Source: Chlorophyllum brunneum (lineage: Eukaryota; Basidiomycota; Agaricomycetes; Agaricales; Agaricaceae). From it: 64,000 bases of DNA. This document shows positions 44,751 through 56,600 of the stretch, piece after piece. The notes beneath the pieces were generated by a model. It searched no databases and was not told the DNA's origin. It was given only the letters and a program-made list of their open reading frames with translations. The stretch covers positions 1,054,001-1,118,000 of the forward strand of contig OY756148.1 in NCBI GenBank assembly GCA_963576785.1, in the 5' to 3' direction. Every line of letters starts with the position of its first letter. Within the stretch, counting starts at the first letter, position 1. A program made the translations under genes and the position numbers.

Positions 44751-47450
44751 TCAGTGCGACTGGATGAGCTGTGCCGCCCGTTCTGCAATAACATACGCCG
44801 TAGTCTGCGGAATGACCGGGATATGAGTCAGACAACATTCACATGCACGGACAGAAGACGTACTTGTGTATGGGCAGAAACAAGTAAAGGCATGACAGAA
44901 TTGTCGACCACGCGAATGTTGGTCGTTCCATAGACTTTCAGGTTGGGATCCACGACACCATTCTTGTGTCTGGGCATAAGGGATGATGTGCCAACAGAAT
45001 GGTACTATGCGCCACAGTTCCATCAGCTTTCCTTGTCAGAGATAGAATAACCTTACACCAATATTAACAGTGGACTTGATGAACTGCTCCCACTGTGCGT
45101 CGGTCTGTGTCTGTAAACCGGGGAAAATTTCCGCAGGATCAAAGATCTCCTTGAATGCCGCCGTTTCGAAGAAGCGGCGGCCATAAGCAGTGGCCTTCGC
45201 TAGGAACCATGTGTCCCAATCGGAATCGAGCACATTCGGGTTGATGGATGGATGGTCATCGATGGAAGTACTATTGATATGCTTAAAAATTAGCAACGTG
45301 AGTAGGAGCGATCTATTTCTATTCGGATATGCTGAAATGATACTCACGATGCTTCCACGGGAGAGCGGGTGCAGATGTGTTATAGCCAGCGAAACATAGC
45401 TAGTGTTGGGTTCCTTGACTGGGCCCCCAGAGAAAGAGTTAAACTAGGCGCCATCAGGAAAATTGCAATCCGGAGTCCAAGACGGCGTACCAGAAGATAC
45501 TCGACTTGGGGAACACCACTAAAAATCTTGTCTTTGATGAGATCGAAAGAATCTTGTGAAATTGAATCGGGCTTGTTTCGGAGGAGTTCGGCAGCTGTTG
45601 CGAGATCCCGTCCGCTCAAGATGGTCTGCATAGGGGCGAAATTCAGGACGCCCTGGGCGAATGTCTGAAGGTTATAGATGAGCCAACAACTTGCGCAAGC
45701 TGAAAAAGAGTAGACTCACGAGCCACCCCAGACGTTTAGTGTCGTATAACTCTTGTTGCTATAGTCACCCAAGATTACTATCTCGCCACGTCGTGCGCCT
45801 ACGGAAGACATACCTCCTGCAGCAACGTAGCGTTGTATCCAAGGGCATCGAAGGAAAGGAAGCCGGGCTTGAGTTTGTAGGTCATTATAGTAATGGTGCT
45901 ATAAAGAGGTTATATTCCATTCCGCAGAGCGAACGGGTACAGTTATGCTTACTGGTCTTCGTAATTTTCACCAACACCAGGCAGATTGAGTTTTACAGGA
46001 ATCCCATGCTTCTGGAGGATATTCTGATTGCCGATCCCCGACAGTTCAAAGAGTTGAGGAGTGCGGATGGTTCCAGCGGACATGATGACTTCACCGGCAG
46101 GTTTGACCTTGGCCGGGGTTACTGAACCATCTGGGAACCTGACCTGTACTCCCGTACTCCGGAGTCCGTTGGGTACATTCGAAACATTAATCTTGGTGAC
46201 AAAAGCGAAGGAACAGACGACCAGATTGTTCCTGTAGAGAATAGGATCGACTGTGAAGATATCCTAACAGTTAGCACAGACGAAGGGAATAAATGGATAC
46301 TGCGTTCCGTACAGTAAGCAAATTCGGAAGTTTCGCGGCTGTTCTTGGCTGTCTGCGAAGATAATCCGAACCAGACTCCAGTGTTGTTTCCGGCATAGGG
46401 ATCCAAATTCATACGGTGACCGAGTTCAAGGGAGGCATTAATGAATTTCAGGTCCTGACTGTCGACAAGGATTATGACACCCCATCAGAGGCTTACGGTA
46501 AGCATGACACGTACAGGGGAATGAAGGGAGGGAACGATGTTTCGACAGGGCCGTCGTGTCCATGTGAGGCGGGGTTGACCGAGTAACCGAATTCTTGGGC
46601 AAATTGAGGGGCGGGGATGTTTACTTTTTCCGACTATCCCCTGAGTCAACACCAAAAATTGACTTGTCTGCACCCGTACCCACCTTGAGCGCAGCAGCAT
46701 ACATGTTATCCCAATTCCAGCCCGGCGAACCCAACTTTTCAAAATCGTCCCAATCAGCTCTGGCAGGTCGACTCCATACTAGTCCATTGACAGCAGAATC
46801 ACCACCGAGAACCTTTCCAAAAATAATCAATTTCACATCAGAAGTTGATGAAACTGGTGGCCCACTTTTCCGGAAGACAAGTTTATTTCCTGCCCAGCGG
46901 CGTGAGCTTGGGGGTCAGTCTACCTCAGATGGTCAGCACATGGACTCGGAGTTATTTTTAGACTGCTAGATTACGCACAGAATAGAGCCAGTCAATGTCT
47001 GTTGCGATGAAGGAGAAAGACTTCTCGGGGACAGTAACCAGTGGGCTAAACAAAGACACATGTCCGATTGAGGACTGAGAAGCACGGCAGAGTTGACCGT
47101 AAAAGACTCACAGTCCGACCCCGGACCCTCCAGCCTCGAGAACGAGAACCTGTGTCCGAGGGTTGTCGGAAAGGCGTCTGGCAAGGGATAGGCCAGCGGT
47201 ACCACCTCCAACGATGATCTGTGGTCAAACAAGATGAGTGAGAGGCGTCTCGGACACGTCCTGAACAACGCACATAACTGAGAAAGATTGAGCATCATTC
47301 CCATCACCACAGATAAAGAGACTGCACTTACTCGAATTCGTTGCCGTTCAAAAACTTCTTCCCAATGTCGGCGGAAGTATTAAAGTTAAGGAGTGTGGCG
47401 GTGGTAATGCCCAAGTAGATGAAAGAGGTAAAAACGCGAGTGAGCTGCAT
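44751..47450 (-). CDS. GMC oxidoreductase, aryl-alcohol-oxidase-like, secreted
   Basis: A multi-exon gene (a dozen or more short introns) encoding roughly 600 residues. Residues 1-20 look like a signal peptide ([20 protein letters not shown]). The FAD-binding start is [20 protein letters not shown] with [10 protein letters not shown] (about 47,110-47,216). GMC signature regions follow: [17 protein letters not shown] and [16 protein letters not shown] (about 46,060). The catalytic end has [10 protein letters not shown], then [20 protein letters not shown], giving the two active-site His of this subfamily, and ends QLIQSH. Such enzymes make hydrogen peroxide for wood and litter decay. The coding path is open throughout, so the gene appears intact. 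A 4-nt microexon is needed to join the leader to the FAD motif. Exact substrate is unknown. Confidence 0.88.
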
Positions 47451-48013
47451 GTTGACGCGTTCACGGCCTCAGCAGAAGGTTCGGAGGTGCGGGGTCAGGT
47501 CACAGCGAAGACAGAAGGAAAAGGAGCGGAAGGTGGATGTCAGCACTTATAGGTATGTGGCTGAGAAGATCCCAAGTTTATATCCGACGACCATCATCGT
47601 TCCTAAATACCCTGTGAAGAAATGTCTAAAATAATCCTGATTGAACCATATCACCTGGGTGACAAACACGGGAACATGTGGACGGAAGGGCATCCTGAAG
47701 GGCGGGAAATAGCCCAAGGCACCATGAGAACTCGCCCTGGAGATGAGAAAATACAAATAGCATAGCCGACTGCCCTGGCGGCAATCCTCCTGGGGGTATG
47801 CGACTTCAGAATGTTTGGTCATCTTTTCAAATCCTTATTCCTTCATGGTACAGCGAAAAATACAGTGTAAAATGTGTTGTAAGGGAAGAGTCGCTTAGAT
47901 GTAAAACAATCAAACGAAGGAACGCAAAATAATGACTGCCAACCTCCAGCACGATAGCCGAATCGACGATAGAGCGCTCAGTCTGGAAACAACGCCAGAA
48001 CTGGATCCGGAGA
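47451..48013. other. Upstream region of the GMC gene and 3' flank of eIF5A
   Basis: 563 bp. Open frames here are short and lack protein-like features. No repeat or RNA gene was seen. Confidence 0.35.
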
Positions 48014-48823
48014 TTAGTTGCCCTTGGGCGCTTCTTTGAAGGAAATCGCCTGTACAGCCACGTCAGACGCCGAGTTTTGTTGTAACATGCACAGAGTGAC
48101 GTACTTGCTCCTCCCCCATAGCAGAAATGACGGTAACGAGAAGGTCTTTGCCCTCGTCGAAGCCGCTTTGAATCTCTTTCCCTAGGTCACTCTCAGGTAC
48201 TCGGACGTCATCCTTTTGGATGCCATCCTGATTCATGAGGTTCAAGAAAGCGTCGTCGATATTGACCTGCACAATCCAAACATGCGTTTTTGTTGGGCGT
48301 GATGAGGAGTAGATATACTTACAAGTTGGTATTCATTACGTTGGACATTAGGTACATCCATGTTGTGAGTGGAAGGGGAAATATCTTCCTATTAACGGTT
48401 TCACAATTGGTTGTTTTTCCCCGATCAGGACGATGTTAATCACTGACCAGCTTTTTACCAGTGAAAATCTACATCGTAGTCAAGAGCAGATCATAGAAGA
48501 TGTGGAGATAACTCACATCGATGGCAACAAGATGGACCTTGGCGTGACCGTGCTTCCCGGTTTTTGAGGTGGACATATCGACGATCTTGCACGGGCGACC
48601 TGGAAATATCATGAGATCTACACGCGACAAAACTACAGAAGACGAGGCGTGTTACCCTTGATCACAACATGGCCGTTCTTGCGAAGAGCAGAACATTGCA
48701 TGGGAAAAGTGAGGGAGGCACCCGAGGTGGCCTAAATACCATAATTAGACGATGAGACACCAGGGAAAAACCGGATAAAGATACCTGGTCAAAGGTCTGG
48801 TTGTGCTGCTCGTCGTCGGACAT
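48014..48823 (-). CDS. Translation factor eIF5A
   Basis: At least six short exons encode a protein of about 157 residues, starting [13 protein letters not shown] at 48,823 and ending SFKEAPKGN. The hypusine loop is [12 protein letters not shown]; the modified lysine is residue 54 by my count. Other blocks are [19 protein letters not shown] and [12 protein letters not shown]. eIF5A helps ribosomes through polyproline stretches and aids termination; deoxyhypusine synthase and hydroxylase make the modification. Exons end with normal GT-AG junctions of about 45-65 bp. Several exons are under 60 nt, so the gene is only visible when spliced. It is very strongly conserved. Confidence 0.95.
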
Positions 48824-49636
48824 GATGAGGAGGTGGAGGGGGTTGAGGAAAGAAGATGGGAGAGTGAGATAAAGAAGCGTCTGATTAGATGTTTCCTAAA
48901 ATTTCAGATTCAAGGTCCGCTATCTTATGCATCGATCATTGCCTTTTCAGGCTGCCCATTAATGAGCTTTCATCACAACTAGCCAGTAGCCTCTTCAGAA
49001 TTGACGATGGACATGGGTAACACGACGTCCACACTTCCCATGAGGTAACGGGCGCAGGTAACGCGCTACCTGTGGTCATCGGCCTCGCAGTAGTTGCTGG
49101 GCATACTTGAAGTACTATGATCTGCAGAACCATCGCTCCCAATTCAGCGCCCTCAAAGTACGGGGATTTAGTATCCACCTGTGGATCAGCTTCTGCTCTT
49201 CTGCTTTGATCAACCTCATTCTCAGGTCTTGATTTTGCCTTCCACTTTACAAAGTTTCAAGTCATTATCAAACACTGGTGCTTGTGTCCTGCCCACACGG
49301 AACCTGCAGCTCCTGTGAAGAACTAGAAACGTTGTGCGTAGTCAGTAACCAAGAAGCTAAAAATAGAACCTCGTAGAGACTGCTGAAAACATCATTCGAG
49401 TAACAAGTAACAAGGCGTGGGATATGGGATTGAAAGTCGCCTTGTTGTAGCCTGGATAACCCTGCGCTACTCACATAAGTATTATATTTAATGAACTCTC
49501 TGAAGGGTTCAGGCGAGGAGACTCAGGACTCCGAGCGCCCTGCCGAGCGGTCTCGTGATCTAGCTGCGCCCTATATGGAAGGGTAACTCTGTGCTGTGGA
49601 GACCCATTATTCAGAACACCGACAGAAAACGCCGTT
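48824..49636. other. Divergent promoter region between eIF5A and the LIM protein gene
   Basis: 813 bp. No gene was recognised; the open frames at 48,936-49,178 and 49,268-49,474 lack motifs. It must contain the promoters of both divergent genes. Confidence 0.4.
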
Positions 49637-50820
49637 ATGCACCCTTTTGGAGGCTCTCAAATCTGCCCCCGATGCTCGAAAGCCGTATATGCCGCCGAGC
49701 AGGTAAGCCAGAAGCGTCTGTTTTGTTGTGATTATCGCCCTGATAACCCTATGAGGTCATGGGACCAGGGAGGAAGGTATGCCATCTCCCCTCCTAGGCT
49801 AACCTCCACTGACTCTTTCCTACAGCTCTATCACAAGGTATCTATCCATCTTTTCCAACCGGAGGCAGTACCTCAGATACTCTAGCCATGCCTTTCCTGT
49901 ATGATATGTAAAAAACGGCTCGACTCCTATACCCTTTTGGAGCATAACCAAGAGGCAGGTTCTCTACCCCTATCTCAGTAACGTTGTGATTAACGCCCTC
50001 TCTCAGCCTTACTGGTACGAATTTGGGTTATTCACTTCATCATACCCACTTACCCTTCAGTTTTCCCCCAGCAAATCATGCTACACTAAGAACTTCAGCG
50101 CTCGCGACCTTCGTCAGGGCCAATCTCCCTGTTAGGGAANNNNNNNNNNNNNNNNNNNNNNNNNNNNNNNNNNNNNNNNNNNNNNNNNNNNNNNNNNNNN
50201 NNNNNNNNNNNNNNNNNNNNNNNNNNNNNNNNNNNNNNNNNNNNNNNNNNNNNNNNNNNNNNNNNNNNNNNNNNNNNNNNNNNNNNNNNNNNNNNNNNNN
50301 NNNNNNNNNNNNNNNNNNNNNNNNNNNNNNNNNNNNNNNCCTTTTGGAACAGGAGGGCATCAACCCTTTGGTGCAGACAACGACTGGAACCCGATACGGC
50401 ACTGCTCTCGGCGGGACAGTTGCGATCAATATGACGGGTACGCCAACCGGTTCTCCCCGCAAATGGGGTACCGAAACTCCTCGTTGTCCCAAGTGTTCTC
50501 AACGGGTCTATTTTGCGGAGCAGGTTGGTTATTCCAGTAGAACTATACCCAGCTCCGAAATACTCTAACATTGGCTTCCAGGTCAAGGCTGTTGGTCAAA
50601 CATGGCACAAAAACTGTCTCCGTTGTCGAGAGTGCAACACTCTCCTGGATTCCAATCGTCTTCGTGACCACGATGGCGTTCCGTTCTGTGTGAGGTGCTA
50701 CAGCAAGGTGGGTCTTCCAACCTGTTCTCGCACGTTTTATCGGCAATGTACCTTTCTTTTTCATAGCTCCATGGTCCACAGGGCAGCGGGTATGCACTTC
50801 TCGGAAAGGCAGGCAGTTAA
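49637..50820 (+). CDS. Two-LIM-domain cysteine-rich protein, interrupted by an assembly gap
   Basis: Exons 49,637-49,702, 49,756-49,776, 49,826-49,837 (12 nt), 49,886-49,954, 50,007-50,014 (8 nt) and 50,072 onward build LIM 1: CPRC, the HKPC region, CMIC and CKSC, with YCKSCYTKNF at its end. After the N gap, LIM 2 reads CPKCSQRVYFAEQ, TWHKNCLRCREC and PFCVRCY (exon joins near 50,523/50,581 and 50,707/50,767). It ends with GSGYALLGKAGS. LIM domains bind zinc and mediate protein contacts, often at actin. Joining exon 4 to exon 5 requires a GC-AG intron (GAG|gcaggt). One extra G near 50,115-50,120, about 20 bp before the gap, shifts the frame and is probably an assembly error. The gap probably hides only the linker, but its true length is unknown. 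Confidence 0.85.
50140..50339. other. Assembly gap, 200 N
   Basis: A run of exactly 200 unknown bases inside the linker of the LIM gene. The round length suggests a scaffold gap of estimated or default size. Confidence 0.99.
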
Positions 50821-53657
50821 GGGGTTGGCGCGAGAGTTACTTGCTGATCTTCTACCATGATCAAATGTTCGCTATTCTCGAGCTACCACTTCTTGTTCTA
50901 GAATTTCCCACACAAACTAACAGTAGGTCTAACATGCTGACATTTAACTCCTCGTCTTCGTTACAATTCTGTAGCGAAGGTCAAGCCTGGACTTTTTCAT
51001 CTTCATTCTTACATGCTGATAATTATATCGTCCTGTAATAACTTATGAGCTATTTTGGATCATGGGTCCTCATGTATCAAAGTCTATGACTTGAGTAACC
51101 GTGGCAGGTCGTTCCAGAGGTGTTCTTGGTCAGCCAAACCGTACTAGCCCCGTTCTCGAAGGCTCCATCTACTCCGCCTCTTGTTCCGCGTTGTCGTAAT
51201 CATTTACAGTACCACAAACGAGACCCTTCAGTTGGGACTAAATAAGTTCAATCTCGATACTCGGCATGGGGGCTGAGAGAGAGCCGACAAGATTCATGCT
51301 CAGAGGCAATGATAGTGCCGAAGCATGACTGTCAGGAAGCGGGGACAGTATAATATGGACCCAGATGGGTCCATCGTGCACGAACACTACCTTGACAGGG
51401 GTAATACTATGATATCCACTCTGTGCCCTCCATATTCCGTGGATAAAATACTAAACACTTGATAGTTTGTGAGAAATCCTAGTGTTGCGGTGTCACTCTC
51501 GCTGCGGCACTTCATATTGGACGCGTATTTCCAGTGAAGCCTGAGGTCACCGATGTTAGGATATCCGTCCGAAATCCCAGACCCCTACCCAGGCGAAGCC
51601 GGGCTGCCGGAAGTTGTATGAGCACTTGAGTGTTCATTCTGGGTCATGATTTACAATGTGCTATCGTGGTTGAGTTGCTCTACACCTCCGCGTTTAAAAT
51701 CGGGGGAGTTTGCGTTTGTGGGTAGGGCGGTTAACGGTGCATTAGCCTGGGTTGGCATCCCCCGCTAGAGTTCAAGTTCTCGTCGTATGAGAAATGTGTT
51801 TTCCCGATTTCGTCTAAAGGACGAACACAAGTTATTTATCCTGGATTCGTTTCTCGTAGCATATTTCAATGTGCTCAAGTCCATCTATTTTCATTGTCAC
51901 ATTCCGCCCCAGCCTTCAGCAGCTTTGCTCATACCGTATCTTCTCTCCGCTCACGATTCCCGATGAGCCTATTTACTCGTCTATCATGTCCTCGACGGCC
52001 TTTGGGATGTTACAATGTGGCGTGTTCTCGCATCCATAGCCGGGATTTAATTTATCGTTCCCTCGGGTGTACATCTCTGAGCCTATCTCTACAGGCATCA
52101 CTCACAGTACGGGCATATTATTCGCGAATTGGATACAAGGGAGTAGTGTGTGTGTCCGTTACTATAGATATCGCTATACGGGGCCGATAGCCTCTTATGA
52201 CAATGCCAGCAATCCGATCGTTTATCGTTTGTCGTTCATTCCAACATCTATGCCTTTTGTACTTCCGAGCCTCATTTAGTCCTCAGCTCGTCTTGCTTCC
52301 TGTCGCGTTCTCGAGTTACTATTTTGCTGGAATATCAAACCGTGGATTGTTCTGTAGGTCTAAATACAATTGGTTTAGTTAACCATACGCTGCTCGTTTT
52401 CTCCCCAATCCCACCACGTTCGCCCGTTTTCGAGTCCCTTCGACATATTTATCTACTTCAAGGTTCCGTGCTACTGATCCAGCTCTTATACAACCAAGCA
52501 TTATATCTGACCCTCGCACTTGGGTATTTCACCTATCCCTATTCGTCTATTCTCAGGAAAGGCACACAATCAACACCTTCGGTTCTTATGGAAACCAGCA
52601 TGTTCAGCACTTGATCCTACCTCGGATCTTAAAATTATTCACTCGGCCGTATTGTATACACGGTTCCGAACCTTAATTGTATCAACAATCACCATCCATC
52701 ACTACTATTTAAATCCATCTGCCATTGTGTCGGACAGATTACAACCATGCTATCCACTCACCTCACGCATTGAAGTCCGACAGTCGCCTGCGTGTCTACT
52801 GGGGCTGACTCAAAGTCCGCTTTGCTACCGTGGTCCACAGAATATGGCTGCCATACGCTCTAAGGAGTCTGTTTAATATCAGCCCCCGAAACCCCAGGCC
52901 TCTGAAGCTGCTGTCCCATAACTGCTCCAACTACTCTGCTTACGCAAGGAAACTTGCCCCAGAATTGGACCTCGTGGCAAGTGGCATCCAATTGATAACT
53001 CTGCTTCAAGTTTCGAATAGTCCCCAAGAAGGGGGGCTAATTTACATTTTAATTCAATGCAGTATGGATTTGACTCGGGGAAGACCGATGTGGTAGGACA
53101 TAAAAACTGATTGGAATCGCGAACTATGAGCATATTGCTCTTCCTTGGCGATTCCAATCAGGGCTGAATGGGCAAATCGTGGCTTCGGGCTGAGCTCATA
53201 CATATCTCACCATGGTCGAGATTTTTCATGGAAGGATCCACAACTCTGGTATGACAGACTATGTCAGACTAAATAAAGGCTTGGGTACATCTAAACCTGT
53301 CAGAAGCATGAGAGACTCGGTCCAGACCAGGCTTGGCTCGGCTGCAAACCCATTAAATCAACCACATCGGAATGTTTAGCGAAATTGCATCAATGAATCG
53401 ATTAACCCCAGTCATGGTTATGACCACTTAAACTGACAACCGCGTGCATCCACATTTCTTCCAATGCATTCGTAGTAACGGCGCAAGGACACTATTCAGT
53501 ATTCATTTGATGCGCACTATCAGAGCACTAGTGGAATATTGGGGCACGAAACTGTCAGCCTGGCGGTGTGCCCTTCCTGTGGCAGAGCGGAGTCTCCAAC
53601 ACGACGTTCGACACAGAGTCTTCTAACTCGAAACGAAAGCGAACACGCCAAGTTCAA
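50821..53657. other. 2.8-kb stretch without a recognisable gene
   Basis: Open frames are short (under 120 codons), with no domain motifs or plausible splice-linked exons that I could find. The part near 51,900-52,900 is pyrimidine-rich on the plus strand. A perfect 14-bp-arm hairpin lies at 53,107-53,161. No LTR ends or poly-A tails were identified, so it could be decayed repeat or unexplained intergenic DNA. Confidence 0.45.
53107..53161. repeat. Stem-loop with perfect 14-bp arms
   Basis: CTGATTGGAATCGC at 53,107-53,120 is the exact reverse complement of GCGATTCCAATCAG at 53,148-53,161. The 27-nt interior contains a second small inverted repeat (GAGCA and TGCTC). The 55-nt unit could be a structured RNA precursor, a protein-binding palindrome or a foldback element remnant. 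It lies about 500 bp downstream of the PIH1 stop (minus-strand gene). Confidence 0.7.
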
Positions 53658-56600
53658 TCAGACAGAAACCACTAATAATCCGTCTGCGACCTTCCACTCC
53701 GCAGATGCCGTATCTACCTCAAAATCCCTTTGTCGTTTGAGCAGCAACGTGTTATTAGGCTCTTTCATCTTGTCTTCTTCACTCGTTCCATGAATTCCAG
53801 AGGTGGTGACAGACCCGGGAGTACTTGCTACGATTTCCGCATCCGACTTGCTAAGGTCTAAGTCAAGATTTAGAGGGGAGGCTTTTGCGGATCCAGGAAT
53901 GTGTAAGATGAGTCTGCGAGGCTCAATATCAAGGGTCGAGTTGACAATGACTTCATGTGGTGTCTAACGAGATTTCCGGGTGATGGCATAAATAAGTGCG
54001 GCCGAAAAGAGCGGGAACGCACACCTCTTTTGGCACAATGACCATAACTTTGAGTTGCCCATCTGCTTCTTTTCTCCACGTCCAGATTGGCCTCTGGGGC
54101 ATCTGAGAGACGTTTTGGGGTGGGTCTTGGTTTGCAGCGCCGCTGACACTTACCATTTTTGCGCCACTTCCATCTGGTTCTCTCGAGCCACTATTCTTCA
54201 AGATGCCTTTCAGTTTAGGTGGCGCGCTGGACCCCGACTTGTCTTCCCCCCTGTTACTCTGATTTCTAGAAGGGTCTACCACCTCAATCAGCTTCTCGCC
54301 CTCGGCATCTTTGCCTTCCATCCCGTGCTCTTTAGAGCCATGCTTTTCTGTAGCAATCCACGTGGGCACCTGCACCCTCCTTGGCTCCAGTTTACCCTTG
54401 GCAGCAATATTTGGGGTACCAATTTGCCTCGACAGGACAAGCGATGTCTGGGCTTCGATTCTTTGCAAGGCCAATTCTATAGGCGAAAACAAATGTGATA
54501 AGTGAGCACAAGGTTCCTCATCAACTAAACAAGTTACGAAGAGAGGTGGAAGAGCGGTTGAATTCAAAAATAGATCCCGAAAGAGAGGAACAGGATATCA
54601 AGAGAGCCGAGTTGCCGATCATGATCAGTGGGGATCTGAGGCACGGCGCCAACGGGAGTGACGCAAGAGCATCGAAGACCAGCTCGCTGGAAACGTGTCC
54701 AACGCAGGTTCAAGGTAGTACCGGTGTAGGGAATTGACAACAGGGATGAACGCCTGCACCGCTGTACAAGTAGGCCAAGCGACAGGAGCCATGATCGGGA
54801 TCATTCTAGCCACAGTCTCTAATGTGCCGACCCCGTAAAGAGAGTCAGGACATATGTTATGACTTGATTCTAAATTGATTGAATGAATGTGGTCAGAACT
54901 TTCTAGTCTCCCAGACAACTGTCAAGTGTCAAATACGCAGCATGGAAGATACGGAAGCGATCAATGCAACGCAATAAAACACTGTGGTGGGCGATCGCCT
55001 ATGCGGGCCGATTGTTCGCACGACGTTGTCGTCCATAAATGTCCTGATCCCGTAATGACACTAAGCAGGGTGTCAGGATATCAGGAACGACTTCAAAAGT
55101 TAATCTCCTCGAGGGAAAATGCTGGAGGCCAGAAGCGAGAGGAACAGAAATACATCAGAAATATGAAAAGGGCGCAGATTTCATTCCACGTAGGAAAGAT
55201 CGTGCAAAGGACACCCAATAGACACGGAGTCGTATTATTCAAAGAAGCAGTGAGATACGTGAGCGCAAGCTTGGGCAATCACCCCGTCAACGCAAACCAA
55301 TTGACTGCTTCTAGTGTTAAACGCCAAGCCGAGAACGGAAAATGACCGGCTATACAGTCATGACATGTAATCCCTCGCTTCAGAATAACGAGGGAATTCC
55401 GATTATTTGATTGCCCAGGCATCGAGACTGGGAGTAGCTTGGGGTATTTTTCGCGCTGTTATCCATCTTATCAATCTTGAATTTCTGCGGCTCCGAGTCA
55501 CTGCTCCGGCCACCCACTCTCGAAAACAAAATTAACCGAAAAAAACAGAAGAACCAAAGGGACCTGAAGGAAGGGTATGGTATGTAATAAACCTTGCAAC
55601 GACCAGTTTAAAGGAGTTGCGGCAGAAAATGCCAAGAGGTTCACCTCTTGCGGGTGATAAAACACTGAACCAAAAATAGAATATCCTACGGAGTGCGTCC
55701 TTGCTCCAGCGTTAGCGCCAGGAAGTGCGTACGAGGCATACTAAATTACCGACCCGCCTTGATCTCCGCGTACGACACCCAATGCTGCAAATAGCAAGGA
55801 GGCGCAACTGCGCGAACATAAAAGGAAAAGCCGGATATAGATCCCGGCAACAGTCACGAAACTGTACGAAGCGAACGGAGATGAGGAAGAAACGAATAAG
55901 AGCTGCCACTGCCAGAGAGAGTATTGCAGAGCAATTCGGCCCTCGCCCATTCAATATAACGGCCGTAGCTCACCTCCCGCACCACTCATTACGAGCCAGT
56001 TGGGCCGGATACGGAGAAAATAATGGATGCAATCAGAGTTAGCAGATAATTATTTTGCTAACCCTCAGGCGGGATTCCATCTTCACCGGGATCCAAATCA
56101 CAATGATAAAGTAGGAGATCGGAGGACCATTCAACTCACCAACGAGGAATATCTTGAAGTCCGATTCCCTGAGGGCTCGGGACCTCAATGTTGAGTTGTA
56201 TACACAATCAAAAACCAAAGAGGGATTTCCAGCTGGGTAAGTGGAATTATAATTAGCAAGGTATCTATGACAAAGCAGAAGAACAGTTAAAGAAAGAGCA
56301 TAGCATGAGCGCAAATGAATGGACTGGTTTGAGCAGCATTGGACAAGGGTAGCAAATCACGCTCAACCTGGCAATTATGCCCTGTATGAAAGTATGATCG
56401 CATCAAGGCTACGCTGAAATAAACCAGGGGCATTGTTGTAGTCAAGTGCCACAGCCACGATCGCAACGAGAAGAAAAGGCGGTGAGTCAAAAATAGCGGC
56501 AAAGATTCTGTGATGGCCATGATAAGCGGAACGCATGTGTCCTTCCGGAGTGAAAACCTCGAACAGTGAGGAAGGGACGTAATGGTAAATCGCATAGCCG

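Noticed and set aside
50023..50586. Frames spanning the N run
   Set aside because: Their length comes from untranslatable N; only the LIM-matching segments are real.
51715..51795. tRNA-like string with GAGTTCAAGTTCTC
   Set aside because: The B-box lacks the final consensus C in position, no A-box matches well and no cloverleaf folds; too weak to call.
54625..54918. Minus-strand frame with a hydrophobic pattern reminiscent of fungal NLR N-termini
   Set aside because: It lies inside PIH1 intron 2, the resemblance is only in a 40-residue amphipathic stretch, and no NACHT or repeat domain follows.
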